Source: Bacteroidaceae bacterium
GTDB taxonomy: Bacteria; Bacteroidota; Bacteroidia; Bacteroidales; Bacteroidaceae
Assembly (NCBI GenBank): GCA_024684455.1
Contig: JAIKWU010000028.1
Coordinates: forward strand, 1 to 36,663
DNA: 36,663 nt
Direction: 5' to 3'
A program made the position numbers and the translations under genes. Positions 14,667 through 24,240 of this stretch are shown piece after piece. The notes under the pieces were generated by a model. The model did no database searches. It was given only the letters and a program-made list of their open reading frames with translations, and was not told the origin of the DNA. Every line of letters starts with the position of its first letter. The stretch's first letter is position 1.

Positions 14667-15466
14667 GTATCCAGCCAGTCGTCTATAAGTCGTCGTGCAA
14701 TGGACATCTTGTCGGGGATTTGGGGAAGGTGGTCGCGGTCGAACCATCCGCCACGACTGAGTTCCTCGTCTTGCAAATGCAATTCACCGCTATCGTAATC
14801 GGCGGTAAAGCCAATCATGATGCCGCTGGGGTAGGGCCAGGGTTGTGAGCCGAAATAACGGAGATTTGTGATGCGCAGGTGTGTTTCCTCCATTACCTCG
14901 CGTTCGACACACTGCTCCAGTGTCTCACCGGTTTCTACAAAGCCGGCGACAAGACCGTAACGGTCGGCATGACGGAAGTTGCGGGCGTGGACGAGTAGAA
15001 TCTTTTCAGGTTCGATTGTGTTGCCGTCAGCGTCGGTAACAGCCTTTTTCAGGATGCGTACAATGATGGCGGGTGCCACTTGTGGCCATACTTCTTTGCC
15101 GCAATTGGTACAGCGTTTTGAAATGTCGGTCGAACGCTCCATCGGTGCGCCGCAATGGCCGCAATAACGTGTGTTGCTGTCCCAATAGATCAGTTCTGCC
15201 GCCTTGCCGGCCATGTTGTGAAGCGGGTGGGGCAGCACGTTGTAGGAGGTGCGCAATTCCATCGTGGTCAATCCTTCGGCCAATCCCTCACGAGGTGGTG
15301 CCAACAAGGTGTAGGCACGACAAGGTACTCCCTCCAAGTCGGGCAGGACTTGAATCGTCGTCCACTCCTGTGTAGGGGTGGGTGGCACATCGCCTTGAGG
15401 TACCTCATAGGCATCTCCTTTGCGACGTAGAATCAGGCTGTTGCCGAAGAAAGCAAACCAGTACAT
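14657..15466 (-). CDS. nudC: NAD(H)/RNA-decapping Nudix hydrolase (NADH pyrophosphatase)
   Basis: A 269-residue NudC protein that hydrolyses NADH to NMNH and AMP; the family also removes NAD caps from RNA. The zinc ribbon is complete (C102, C105, C119, C122 in YCGHCG and CTNCGK). The Nudix box at 175-197 has the consensus form (GFVETGETLEQCVEREVMEE). The NudC-specific SQPWPYP motif is at 207-213. The gene starts inside the 3' end of miaA (34-bp overlap) in the same operon, so translation is probably coupled. A 10-bp phased repeat array begins at its stop codon. Confidence 0.95.
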   Translation of the reverse strand: MYWFAFFGNSLILRRKGDAYEVPQGDVPPTPTQEWTTIQVLPDLEGVPCRAYTLLAPPREGLAEGLTTMELRTSYNVLPHPLHNMAGKAAELIYWDSNTRYCGHCGAPMERSTDISKRCTNCGKEVWPQVAPAIIVRILKKAVTDADGNTIEPEKILLVHARNFRHADRYGLVAGFVETGETLEQCVEREVMEETHLRITNLRYFGSQPWPYPSGIMIGFTADYDSGELHLQDEELSRGGWFDRDHLPQIPDKMSIARRLIDDWLDTRK

Positions 15467-16197
15467 ATTTCAATCTTTTCTTCAGTGGAAAGTGTGGCAT
15501 CAATCCAATGGATTTTGACACCGCGCCGTTCCTCCATTCCACGGAAATACGTCATCTGCCGTTTGGCGAATTGATGAATGGCTATCTCAAGCAGACGCAC
15601 CATTTCATCGTATGAAAGTTTTTCGATGACATGGAGTGTTAAGTATTTGTATTCCAATCCATAACGAATCAGTCGTTCACTTGATACTCCATTGCTGAGC
15701 AGGTGTCGGATTTCATCTACCATGCCTTCGTCGAGGCGCTGTCTCAGTCGCTCACTGATGCGTTGCCGGCGGAGTTCACGATCAATCTTCAAACCCACAA
15801 TGAGGCTTCCCTCCAACTCGCTCCAGTAGGGAGACGGTTCGATGTCTTCTCCTTGCTCAAACTGATAGTGTCTGACGATGCTCTCGATGTACAGCCCTGT
15901 GCCGCCGCAGAGGATGGGCTGTTTTCCACGCTCGACGATGCTTTCGTAGGCATGAAGGAAATCTCGCTGGAAACGGAATACGTTGTAACGTTCGCCAGGC
16001 TCTGCGATGTCAATCAGATGGTAGGGTATCGGCTTTCCATCGACGATGTAGTCGGCAAGGTCTTTGCCCGTACCGATGTCCATGCCACGATACACCTGAC
16101 GGCTGTCGGCACTGATGATTTCGCCGTTGAGCCGTGCGGCCAAGTGGGCGGCAAACTTCGTCTTTCCACATGCCGTAGGTCCTAATATCGTAATCAT
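15433..16197 (-). CDS. miaA: tRNA dimethylallyltransferase, short form
   Basis: Transfers a dimethylallyl group to A37 of tRNAs reading UNN codons. The P-loop GPTACGKT is at residues 6-13, ISADSRQVYRGMDIGTGK carries the catalytic aspartate, and ILCGGTGLYIESI is the conserved GGTGLY segment. The C-terminal RQMTYFRGMEER resembles the family's RQ.TW/YFR motif. At 254 residues it is shorter than the usual 300 or so, with a reduced middle (tRNA-clamp) region. Short MiaA variants are known in Bacteroidetes, often beside a full-length paralogue. It overlaps the metallophosphatase stop by four bases (ATGA). Confidence 0.9.
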   Translation of the reverse strand: MITILGPTACGKTKFAAHLAARLNGEIISADSRQVYRGMDIGTGKDLADYIVDGKPIPYHLIDIAEPGERYNVFRFQRDFLHAYESIVERGKQPILCGGTGLYIESIVRHYQFEQGEDIEPSPYWSELEGSLIVGLKIDRELRRQRISERLRQRLDEGMVDEIRHLLSNGVSSERLIRYGLEYKYLTLHVIEKLSYDEMVRLLEIAIHQFAKRQMTYFRGMEERRGVKIHWIDATLSTEEKIEICTGLLSSATA

Positions 16198-17891
16198 TCG
16201 GAGGTCCTCTCTTTTTTCTTTCCGAACAGGAGTTTACGTTCACGTTCGGAGGCGACTTTCACCCATTCTTCAGGCACGAAACGCCAGTGGTTCAGTGCCT
16301 GTGGACACACTGTCTGATGGTGTTCGATATACTCCATCATGTAGTGGCGGATGTCACGAGGTGTGATGTCGAGGATGCGGCGTTCGATTTCCTCTTTTGT
16401 TAAGCCGGCACCCTTCGTCAGCAGTTCGCCGCCGCCATTGGCTCGGTAAGCCGTCATTGCTACGCTATAGTCGTGTTCGAAGTCGAAGGGGGTGCCGTCG
16501 GCCAGCGATTCAATCCGAATCTTCTCTCCCGTCGGTTTGCTCACATCGACGGTGTAACGAAGTCCTGCAATCGAGTCGAAGTTGAAGATGAAGTTCGTGA
16601 ATCCCATGCGTTCTGGATTGCTCTTCATGGGGCTGAGCAGCAGGAGGTTGTCGTCGGGCGAGTGCATTTGGTTCGTCCAGTTGGCATAACTCATCTCCAG
16701 GTAGTTCTTGATTTCGCTTCCCTTGAGACGTAGGGTGTAGAGTTTGTCTTCAAAGCGATACAGGTTGAAGAGGTCGCTTACCTTCACGTCCCCCTCGTTG
16801 ATGCTGGCATTGAAAAAGAGTGGGGCAGCCAGCGATAGGTCGGCGTGTGAGATGGACAGTTGCAGTTGCTGGATGAAGTCGATGTAGGCACTGCTCCCGA
16901 AGTAGGCATCGGTGATGTCGATGCCGGAGAGGAAATGTCCGATTTTTCGGGAGGCGTACTGTTGTACATCCGTAAAGTCGCGTTTGAAGTGGCGGCGGAA
17001 TTCGACGGCATGGCTGTTGTGCATGGTGCCGATATAGCGAAGTTGGGCATCCATGTCGTGCTTCACCACCTTTCCCTCGCTGTCGAGCGAGAACTTCAAC
17101 CTCACCTCAGCCACGCTATGGGCATAACTGCCAGGGTTGATGCACATGACGCTCCGTCCGCAGGGCGACTCCACCTCCTCCATGTTCGAGGAGTGGTCGT
17201 GTCCATAGAGCACGAGGTCGAACCCATCGACATGGCTCACCGTTTCGCGCACCGCATTTTCCCGATAGTCAGGCGTGATGATGCCCTCTTCCATGCCGCT
17301 ATGGAACAGCCCGATGATGAAGTCAGGGTGCTCGTGTTCGCGGACAAACTGAATCCAGTGTTCGGCACTCTCCTGAATGTCTTCAAACCGAATCCCCGAC
17401 CACACACGCTTAGGAATCCAGTGAGGCACGGCAGGAGTCGTGAAGCCGATGATGGCGATGCGGATGCCACTGCGCGGCAGGATGATGTATGGCTCGAAAT
17501 AGGGCTCGCCTGTCGCTTCGTCGATGGCATTGGCACCGAGGATGGGAAACGTGCAGTCGCGGACAAACTGGTCGAACACTTCGTGTCCCGTCTCGATGTC
17601 GTGATTGCCGATGACTCCCACGTCGTAGCCGATGAAGTTGCACATGTCGGCCACCTTGTGGCGGTTGCCCCGTTGCACAAAGTTATAATAGTACGACGTC
17701 GGTTCGCCTTGCAGCATGTCCCCGCCGTCAATCAGAATGGTCGAGCCGCCCAGTCGTTTCACCTGCTGCGCCACGTAGGCATGTACACGTTGCAGGCTTC
17801 CCTTGCCCCATCGCTCATGCCGGAAGTCGTAGGGGAAGTAGTTGCCGTGAATGTCGGTTGTGAAGATAATGTTAACCTTCCTTGTATCCAT
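16194..17891 (-). CDS. Metallophosphatase / 5'-nucleotidase family protein
   Basis: A 565-residue protein with a calcineurin-like phosphoesterase domain followed by a 5'-nucleotidase C-terminal domain. Metal motifs are FTTDIHGNY (D13, H15), DGGDMLQG (about 57), GNHDIETG (about 97), the HSG segment (about 190) and YGHDHSS (about 232). The C-terminal domain has YRANGGGELLT, the usual substrate-binding region. No signal peptide is seen, so it is probably cytoplasmic, unlike UshA. It may cleave nucleotides or related phosphates, but the substrate cannot be named from sequence. It is the first gene of the operon with miaA and nudC. The promoter -7 element ends only four bases from the ATG, implying a leaderless mRNA. 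Confidence 0.88.
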   Translation of the reverse strand: MDTRKVNIIFTTDIHGNYFPYDFRHERWGKGSLQRVHAYVAQQVKRLGGSTILIDGGDMLQGEPTSYYYNFVQRGNRHKVADMCNFIGYDVGVIGNHDIETGHEVFDQFVRDCTFPILGANAIDEATGEPYFEPYIILPRSGIRIAIIGFTTPAVPHWIPKRVWSGIRFEDIQESAEHWIQFVREHEHPDFIIGLFHSGMEEGIITPDYRENAVRETVSHVDGFDLVLYGHDHSSNMEEVESPCGRSVMCINPGSYAHSVAEVRLKFSLDSEGKVVKHDMDAQLRYIGTMHNSHAVEFRRHFKRDFTDVQQYASRKIGHFLSGIDITDAYFGSSAYIDFIQQLQLSISHADLSLAAPLFFNASINEGDVKVSDLFNLYRFEDKLYTLRLKGSEIKNYLEMSYANWTNQMHSPDDNLLLLSPMKSNPERMGFTNFIFNFDSIAGLRYTVDVSKPTGEKIRIESLADGTPFDFEHDYSVAMTAYRANGGGELLTKGAGLTKEEIERRILDITPRDIRHYMMEYIEHHQTVCPQALNHWRFVPEEWVKVASERERKLLFGKKKERTSE

Positions 17892-17895
17892 GATG

Positions 17896-17927
17896 CAAAG
17901 GTACGATTAAGTGAGCAAAAAACCAAA
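17896..17927 (-). promoter_or_regulatory. Promoter of the metallophosphatase-miaA-nudC operon
   Basis: The minus strand has TTTG (17927-17924), a 20-base spacer and TACCTTTG (17903-17896), a full consensus match. Transcription should start at about 17889-17891, at the start codon itself. Confidence 0.8.
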
Positions 17928-17961
17928 CTTGTTTGAGTTTTTTAGCATACAGGAGGTGTCA

Positions 17962-18044
17962 CGCCAAGTGCTTGGCGTTGTATCTCCAAGTGCTTGGCGT
18001 GACGACGCTAAGTGCTTGGCGTGAAATTTCCAAGTGCTTGGAGG
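17962..18044. repeat. 22-bp phased palindrome array, CCAAGTGCTTGG core (4 units), locus 1
   Basis: Cores start at 17964, 17986, 18008 (one mismatch) and 18030, exactly 22 bp apart. The fullest unit is the palindrome ACGCCAAGTGCTTGGCGT. The 10-bp spacers vary but often start with CGT. It lies in a divergent promoter region between the metallophosphatase and the macroglobulin gene. The stretch 18045-18140 shows nothing else clear. Confidence 0.85.
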
Positions 18045-18144
18045 AGGGCGTGGTGTTAGGTTTACGGTTCTGCCTTCCTCCTTAAAGACAAATGTGGTTT
18101 GAGATGTGGGTGGGTGCTGCATGAAGATAAAATATGTTAATTGT

Positions 18145-18175
18145 TTTGTCGATTGCACGTTTCATTGTATCTTTG
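18145..18175 (+). promoter_or_regulatory. Promoter of the alpha-2-macroglobulin gene
   Basis: TTTG at 18145-18148, a 19-base spacer and TATCTTTG at 18168-18175 match the Bacteroidetes consensus. The leader would be about 38 bases. Confidence 0.8.
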
Positions 18176-18219
18176 CCAAAAATAACCTTCAAGACGTCTA
18201 ACCTAAAACTTTTCCGATT

Positions 18220-21200
18220 ATGAATTCCAAACGAACGATGTTGGCATGGAGTTTGCTACTGCTGTCGTTAGTAACCTATGCTCAAAACCAGGAAGACATG
18301 AACATTCAGAAAACCAGTTACGACAAGAGTTGGGCAAAAATCGACGCCTACGTCTATGATGATTTGCCTAAGTCCGCTATTAAAGAGGCGGAAAAATTGT
18401 ATAAACGTGCTGCCGGCGAGCGTAACTTTGCGCAGATGACGAAGGCAGGGCTGACGCTCATGGCGATGCGAGGCAACATCTCGCCCGACAGTATGGTCAT
18501 CGACGTGGAGCAGTTGGAAACACGCATCCGCGAACGGGAGGCTTCGGCCCTAACTGCCCGCGACTGGGCAGAGGTGGCTTTGCTCCATGCGCTTGCCGCC
18601 AGCGTCTATGACACGTGGGACTATACAAGCCTGACGCTGAGTGACGAGGAGACGCAGAACATGAGCGACACGCGCAAGCGAAGCCATGTCGAGGCGGCGA
18701 CTACACATGCACAGGAGATTGCGGGTGTGAGCGTGAAGGACTGTCGTCCGCTGATGGAAGAGGCGGGCAAGGACAGCCGTTTCTACAACGACGATGCCCT
18801 GTCGCTGATTGTCGATTTCTTCACCGACTCAAAGATGATGGACAAGGAGGAGCGTTGGCAACTGCTGAAAGTGGCTGCCGAGGCTTATAAGGCGAAGGGA
18901 ATGCGTGAGGCGTATGCCCTGATGCACATGCGTGAACTGGACGAGCAGAACGGTCTTGACAGTTATCGCCTGCGCCTGCGAGACGACGACCATGAGGAGG
19001 CGTTGAGGCAGATGACTGAGGAGTTTGGCGATACGGAGGTGGGTGCCGACGTCTATCGTGAATGGATGAGTGAGCGCAGCCATACGACGTGGCAGGAGGA
19101 ACTGGAGATGGTGCGCGAAGCACAGCGCCGATGGCCGAAGAGCGATATCAAGGATTGGTTCCGCCGTCGCGAAATGGAATGCCTGAACCCGAGCCTCTCG
19201 GTCTATGTGAAGTCGCAGAGCGGTACGGGGTGTGAGATTGCCGGCAAGCCGTTGATGGTACAGGTGTCTCACCGCAACATTGGCGAAGCCGACATCATCA
19301 TCAAACGTCTGCGTCCAGATGGAAAACTGAAGGACCGTCTGCTTTGCAACGAGAGGATGACGGAGATGAAGGAGGGCGAGACGGTGTGGACACAGCACCT
19401 CTCGTTCGACGCTCACAAGGCGCATCCCGAATTGGCGGAGGAATATCTGCGCGACACGCTGTCGATGACGCTGCCTGCGGGTTGCTTCCGCATCTATGTG
19501 AAGGGTGGGGGCAAGGAGTCTTCGGCCAACTTCCAACTGACTTCCGTTCAGATCATGCCTATTTCGCTGCCTGGCGGACGTCGTCTCGTCACGGTGGTCG
19601 AAGCGCTGACGGGTAAGCCCATAGCGGGTTGCAACGTGCTTGGCACTTGGACCAAGTATGAGGATAGCAAGTGGAAAACCTATACCGAAGAATATACGAC
19701 CGATGCCAACGGACAGGCAGTGCTTGGCAAGGATGTGGAGAAGGTGGCTGCACGCCTCACAAAGGACGACGAGTCGATGGAGGTGGGTGTGGCACACGAA
19801 TACTACCACCATCCGTCCGAAAGCCGTGAACAAGTGAATTACAAGGCATTCACCGACCGTGCCATCTACCGACCAGGGCAGACGGTATACGTGTCGGGAT
19901 TCGTCTATACACGTCTGGACGAGAAGTTTCGTGCTGTGCCTGACAAGGAAATCGACATACTGCTCAAGGATGCCAACCATCAGGTGGTGCAGAAGACTAC
20001 GGTGAAGACTGACGCCTTCGGTACGGCATCGACCGACTTTGTGTTGCCTACCGACCGTCTGAATGGCCGTTGGGAAATCGTCTTTGGCAATGGCTACGCC
20101 AACTTCCGTGTCGAGGAATACAAGCGTCCGACGTTCACCGTTGAAATGGAGGACACGCCTGGGCAGTTTGCTCTGGGCGACACGATTGAGGTGACGGGTG
20201 TGGCAAAGACCTACTCAGGTGTGCCTGTTCAGAATGCGAAGGTAGCCTTCACCGTGAGCCAGAGCAAGAGTTCGTCTTGGTACTACTGGTATGGCGGCAA
20301 CACTTGGAAGCAGGTGGAGACGGGTGAGACCGTGACCGACGAAGAGGGACGTTTCCGTGTGAAGGTGTTCCTCGACGACGACCTGGTGCGCAACTCCAGC
20401 GACATGGATGCCGACGTCCGCAAGGTGAACGGTCGCTATGTGGTGTATGACTTCTACGGCATGATGCACTACAAGGTTGAGGCGAAGGTGACCGACTTGG
20501 CTGGTGAGACGCATGAGAACGAAAAGAGTGTGAGAGTGACCTCTCGTGACTTCTCGCTCAACATCACTGCCAGCGACCTCATCGACCGTGACGGCGACGA
20601 GAAGCCTGAGATGAAGGTTTCGGCTGTGAATGCACAAGGTCAGCAAGTGCCTGCTTCGGGCACATGGACGCTGCGCAAGTTTAACCAGCAGACGAAACTG
20701 TATGACGTGGACGTTGCGACAGGAAACTTCTCGACCGACAAGCCCGTCACGCTGCCTTCGATGGCTGGCTACGAACTGGGCAACTACCAACTCGAAGTGG
20801 CTGCCACCGATAGCCGTGAGCACAACATCAAGGACAGGTCGGAGTTTGTGCTGTGGGGTTCGAAGCGTGGCGGCAAGATGAATTTGGCAAATGACTGGAT
20901 TCACACGTCGGGCAAGACGCTGGAGCCTGGCAAGAGCATCGACGTGTGGTATGCGGTTCAAAATCCCGATGCCCACACCTTCCTCTACATCATGAACAAC
21001 GCCAATGTGGTGGTCGAGAAGATTGCCATCCTCGACAACTCGCAGCAGCATCAGGTGATTAACTACAAGGAAGAATACGGCGAAGGAATGCGCTTCATCC
21101 TTCTCTATGTCATGGACGGCCAGAAGCACGAGTTTGACGAAAGGTTCGAACTGAAGCGTCCTGAAAAGCACCTGAAGATGGCGTGGACGACCTTCCGCGA

Positions 21201-24027
21201 CAAACTCACCCCTGGCCAAAAGGAGACGTGGACGCTCCGCGTCGTTGACAAGGACGGCAAGCCCGTGCCGGCCAGTGTGATGGCCACCATGTACGATGCT
21301 TCGCTCGACTACTTCATCCGCCATTCGTGGCCCTTCTCGATGTCCTTCTATCGTGACACGCCATCGTGCTCCTACGACCTTAGCCGTGTAGGCAGCGTGT
21401 CGTCGGTAGGCTTGAGTTTCCGCCCCGACTATCCCGATGTCTATAGGCGTGCGTACAACGAACTGAGGCCTTATAGCGACTATGACGGCGACTATGGCTT
21501 CATCTCGTCGCTCAGGAGGAGGTCCAACATGCTCGGTGCCGCAGCCGGTCGTCCGTTGTTGATGGAGTCGCGAGCCGTGATGCGCAAGGATATGGCCGAC
21601 GGAGTGGCAGACCAGGCCGTCGAGGAAGAGATGGCAGATCCCGCCATGACCAGTGCCGCCGGCGAGGAAGAACCCGAAGAAAAAGCGGAAGAACCCAAGA
21701 ACGGCATTCGTGAGAACTTCAACGAGACCGCCTTCTTCTTCCCAGCCCTCCAAACCGGCAAGGACGGCAGCGTGAGCATGACGTTCACCCTTCCCGATTG
21801 CCTCACCGAGTGGCGTGTGATGAGTTTGGCACATACCGCCGGCATCGACTACGGACACCTTGAAGGCACCGTCGTGGCTCGCAAGGAGTTCATGGTACAG
21901 CCCAACATGCCGCGCTTCGTCCGCCAGAACGACCGTATGAGCATCGCCACGAAGATTATCAACACCTCAGACAAAGACCTCAGCGGCGAGGCGCTCATCC
22001 GCCTCATTAACCCCGAGGACGACCAGGAGGTGATGACGCTGACCAAGCCCTTCGCCGTGAAGGCAGGCAACACCTCGGCCGTCACGTTCGACTACGACGT
22101 GCCCGAGCAATACCCCATGCTCATCTGCGAAATCAGCGGCAAGGCCGACGGATTCAGCGATGGCGAGCGCAACTTCCTCCCCGTGCTCAGCAGCAAGAAG
22201 TACGTCACCGAGACAGTGCCCTTCTACCTCGAAGACCCCAGCACGAAGACCATCGACCTCGGCACCCTCTTCAACAACCATAGCGCAACGGCTACGATGC
22301 GTCGCATGACCTTCGAATACACCGACAATCCCTCGTGGCAGGCCATCCTCGCCCTCCACGCCGTCATCACCCCCGATTACGACGACATGGTTTCCTGGTC
22401 GGCATCGCTCTATGCCAACCGCGTGGCACAAAGCATCGGCAAGCGGATGCCCCGCCTGCTCGAACTCATCATGCGATGGAATGCCGAAGAAGGCAGCGAG
22501 ACGACGCTTACCAGCGAACTCGAGAAGAACCAGGAGTTGAAGGAAATCCTGCTCCAGGAGTCACCGTGGATGCTCGATGCACAGGATGAGACCGCCCAGC
22601 GCCAGAAACTCTGCGAACTCTTCGACCAGAACCTGCTCAACCGACGCATCACGCTCGCCAAGAAGAAACTCGCCGAAAAGCAGTTCTCCAACGGCGGCTG
22701 GTCGTGGTTCCAGGGCATGGAGCCCTCCTACTACATCACCCTCAGCGTCAGCGAGCACATGGCCACCCTGCTCAACTACCTCCGCTCACAGGGCGAGGAG
22801 GACGACGACGTGCTCCGTATGCTCAAGAAGAGCATCAAGTATCTCGACAGCGAGGAACTCGACTACTACAACAAGTGGGGCAAGAAGGACAAGAAAGGTC
22901 TGCCCAGCGAATCCACCTTCCGCTACCTCTACCTCCGCACCCTCGTGCCCGAGGCCCTTAAGACGAACCATAGCGTCGAGGCCATGAAGAAATTCTACCT
23001 TGACAAGACGCAGAAGCGTGTCGGTGCACTCTCCATGTACGGACGAGCCAACGTAGCCGTCATCCTCTACGACGACCACCGCGACGACTATGCCCGCAAG
23101 TTCGTCCAGTCGCTCCACGAATACACCGTCACCAAGCCAGGCATGGGACGCTACTACGACACCGACAAGGCCGCCTACTCATGGTGCGACTACCGCATCC
23201 CCACCCACATCGCCGCCATGAAGTCCTTCATGTCCTGCCTGAAGAAGGATGGGGAGAACGCACCCGACGGACTCTGCCACGACGACCTCATGCAGATGCA
23301 GATGTGGCTCCTCCGCCAGAAGCAGACACAGAAGTGGGACAACGTCCTCAACACCCTCGCCGTGGCCGACCTCCTGCTCACCATCGACCCCGAAACCACC
23401 TTCCACGAGGCACAACTGCCGCAGGTTAGTTTCGCTGGCCAGCCCCTCGAGATTTCAGGTCAGACGGCAGGCATCGGCTACTCGAAGACACCTGTGCCCG
23501 ACACCATGATCAACGCCACCGAAGTCACCGTCACCAAGCAGACGCCAGGCATCTCCTGGGGATGCGTCTATGGCCAGTGCCTCGAATCCCTCGACCGCTT
23601 CCAGAAGACCGAGGGCGAACTTCGAGTGGATCGCAAGACCTACATCGAACGCAACGGCACGTGGGAAGAACTTGCCGAAGGTGAAGCCCTCAAGATTGGC
23701 GACAAGATTCGTATCCGCAACATCGTCTCCTCCGACCGCGACATGGACTTCGTGCAGGTACGCTCACAATACGCCGCCTGCCTCGAACCGCTCCGCAACC
23801 TCAGCGGCTACCAGTGGCTTGGCGGACGCGGATGCTATCTCGCCATGCACGACTCTGCCGCCGACCTCTTCTTCGACCGTTTCCGCAAGGGAACCTCCAC
23901 CCTCGACCTCGAGTTCTACGTCACCCGCGCCGGACGTTACTCGCTCGGCATCTCCACCGTCCAGTGCGCCTACACCCCCGCCTTCAGCGGACACAGCGCC
24001 GGACGCTCGCTCACAGTCGAGGAGTAA
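18220..24027 (+). CDS. Large alpha-2-macroglobulin family protein without a thioester
   Basis: A 1935-residue secreted protein with a signal peptide (MLAWSLLLLSLVTYAQ), probably periplasmic or membrane-associated. Residues about 25-320 are helical and charged. The MG2 signature AFTDRAIYRPGQTVYVSG is at about 541-558. The A2M-domain signature IRENFNETAFFFPAL is at about 1162-1176, with DCLTEWRVMSLAHT after it. In the thioester domain, the usual GCxEQ position is replaced by PDYDDMVSWSAS (about 1383-1394), so covalent protease trapping is unlikely. NGGWSWFQG (about 1490) marks the helical barrel. An acidic low-complexity stretch lies at about 1130-1160. Bacterial family members are thought to protect the envelope from proteases. 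There is no adjacent pbpC. It has its own promoter and terminator. Confidence 0.9.
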   Translation: MNSKRTMLAWSLLLLSLVTYAQNQEDMNIQKTSYDKSWAKIDAYVYDDLPKSAIKEAEKLYKRAAGERNFAQMTKAGLTLMAMRGNISPDSMVIDVEQLETRIREREASALTARDWAEVALLHALAASVYDTWDYTSLTLSDEETQNMSDTRKRSHVEAATTHAQEIAGVSVKDCRPLMEEAGKDSRFYNDDALSLIVDFFTDSKMMDKEERWQLLKVAAEAYKAKGMREAYALMHMRELDEQNGLDSYRLRLRDDDHEEALRQMTEEFGDTEVGADVYREWMSERSHTTWQEELEMVREAQRRWPKSDIKDWFRRREMECLNPSLSVYVKSQSGTGCEIAGKPLMVQVSHRNIGEADIIIKRLRPDGKLKDRLLCNERMTEMKEGETVWTQHLSFDAHKAHPELAEEYLRDTLSMTLPAGCFRIYVKGGGKESSANFQLTSVQIMPISLPGGRRLVTVVEALTGKPIAGCNVLGTWTKYEDSKWKTYTEEYTTDANGQAVLGKDVEKVAARLTKDDESMEVGVAHEYYHHPSESREQVNYKAFTDRAIYRPGQTVYVSGFVYTRLDEKFRAVPDKEIDILLKDANHQVVQKTTVKTDAFGTASTDFVLPTDRLNGRWEIVFGNGYANFRVEEYKRPTFTVEMEDTPGQFALGDTIEVTGVAKTYSGVPVQNAKVAFTVSQSKSSSWYYWYGGNTWKQVETGETVTDEEGRFRVKVFLDDDLVRNSSDMDADVRKVNGRYVVYDFYGMMHYKVEAKVTDLAGETHENEKSVRVTSRDFSLNITASDLIDRDGDEKPEMKVSAVNAQGQQVPASGTWTLRKFNQQTKLYDVDVATGNFSTDKPVTLPSMAGYELGNYQLEVAATDSREHNIKDRSEFVLWGSKRGGKMNLANDWIHTSGKTLEPGKSIDVWYAVQNPDAHTFLYIMNNANVVVEKIAILDNSQQHQVINYKEEYGEGMRFILLYVMDGQKHEFDERFELKRPEKHLKMAWTTFRDKLTPGQKETWTLRVVDKDGKPVPASVMATMYDASLDYFIRHSWPFSMSFYRDTPSCSYDLSRVGSVSSVGLSFRPDYPDVYRRAYNELRPYSDYDGDYGFISSLRRRSNMLGAAAGRPLLMESRAVMRKDMADGVADQAVEEEMADPAMTSAAGEEEPEEKAEEPKNGIRENFNETAFFFPALQTGKDGSVSMTFTLPDCLTEWRVMSLAHTAGIDYGHLEGTVVARKEFMVQPNMPRFVRQNDRMSIATKIINTSDKDLSGEALIRLINPEDDQEVMTLTKPFAVKAGNTSAVTFDYDVPEQYPMLICEISGKADGFSDGERNFLPVLSSKKYVTETVPFYLEDPSTKTIDLGTLFNNHSATATMRRMTFEYTDNPSWQAILALHAVITPDYDDMVSWSASLYANRVAQSIGKRMPRLLELIMRWNAEEGSETTLTSELEKNQELKEILLQESPWMLDAQDETAQRQKLCELFDQNLLNRRITLAKKKLAEKQFSNGGWSWFQGMEPSYYITLSVSEHMATLLNYLRSQGEEDDDVLRMLKKSIKYLDSEELDYYNKWGKKDKKGLPSESTFRYLYLRTLVPEALKTNHSVEAMKKFYLDKTQKRVGALSMYGRANVAVILYDDHRDDYARKFVQSLHEYTVTKPGMGRYYDTDKAAYSWCDYRIPTHIAAMKSFMSCLKKDGENAPDGLCHDDLMQMQMWLLRQKQTQKWDNVLNTLAVADLLLTIDPETTFHEAQLPQVSFAGQPLEISGQTAGIGYSKTPVPDTMINATEVTVTKQTPGISWGCVYGQCLESLDRFQKTEGELRVDRKTYIERNGTWEELAEGEALKIGDKIRIRNIVSSDRDMDFVQVRSQYAACLEPLRNLSGYQWLGGRGCYLAMHDSAADLFFDRFRKGTSTLDLEFYVTRAGRYSLGISTVQCAYTPAFSGHSAGRSLTVEE

Positions 24028-24048
24028 TCTCCCGCCTGTGTTTCTCCT

Positions 24049-24087
24049 GCACACTGCGCAGTATCGCCTTGCGCAGTGTGCTTTTTT
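24049..24087 (+). terminator. Intrinsic terminator after the macroglobulin gene
   Basis: GCACACTGCGCA and TGCGCAGTGTGC form a perfect 12-bp stem with a 9-base loop, followed by TTTTTT. Confidence 0.95.
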
Positions 24088-24156
24088 CATGCTCATACTT
24101 CGCCACAAACCAGACACTTTGAAGAGCAGAGTTTCCCGCATACGTATTTGAAGGCA

Positions 24157-24175
24157 GGTGGATGAACTATCCACC
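24157..24175. other. Small inverted repeat of unknown role
   Basis: GGTGGAT and ATCCACC form a 7-bp stem with loop GAACT, without a T run. It lies between the macroglobulin terminator and the MORN gene promoter; an operator is possible. Confidence 0.35.
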
Positions 24176-24240
24176 GCGGTTCATTTCAGGGTTGGAGGCG
24201 TCCTGCATGACGTTAAATATATTTAATGATGGGATGAATG

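Noticed and set aside
17964-18041. CRISPR array
   Set aside because: Units are only 22 bp including a 10-bp spacer, the repeat is a 12-bp palindrome, and no cas gene is present.
20215-21858. 547-codon antisense frame inside the macroglobulin gene
   Set aside because: No recognisable domains or promoter; the forward gene has strong family signatures throughout.
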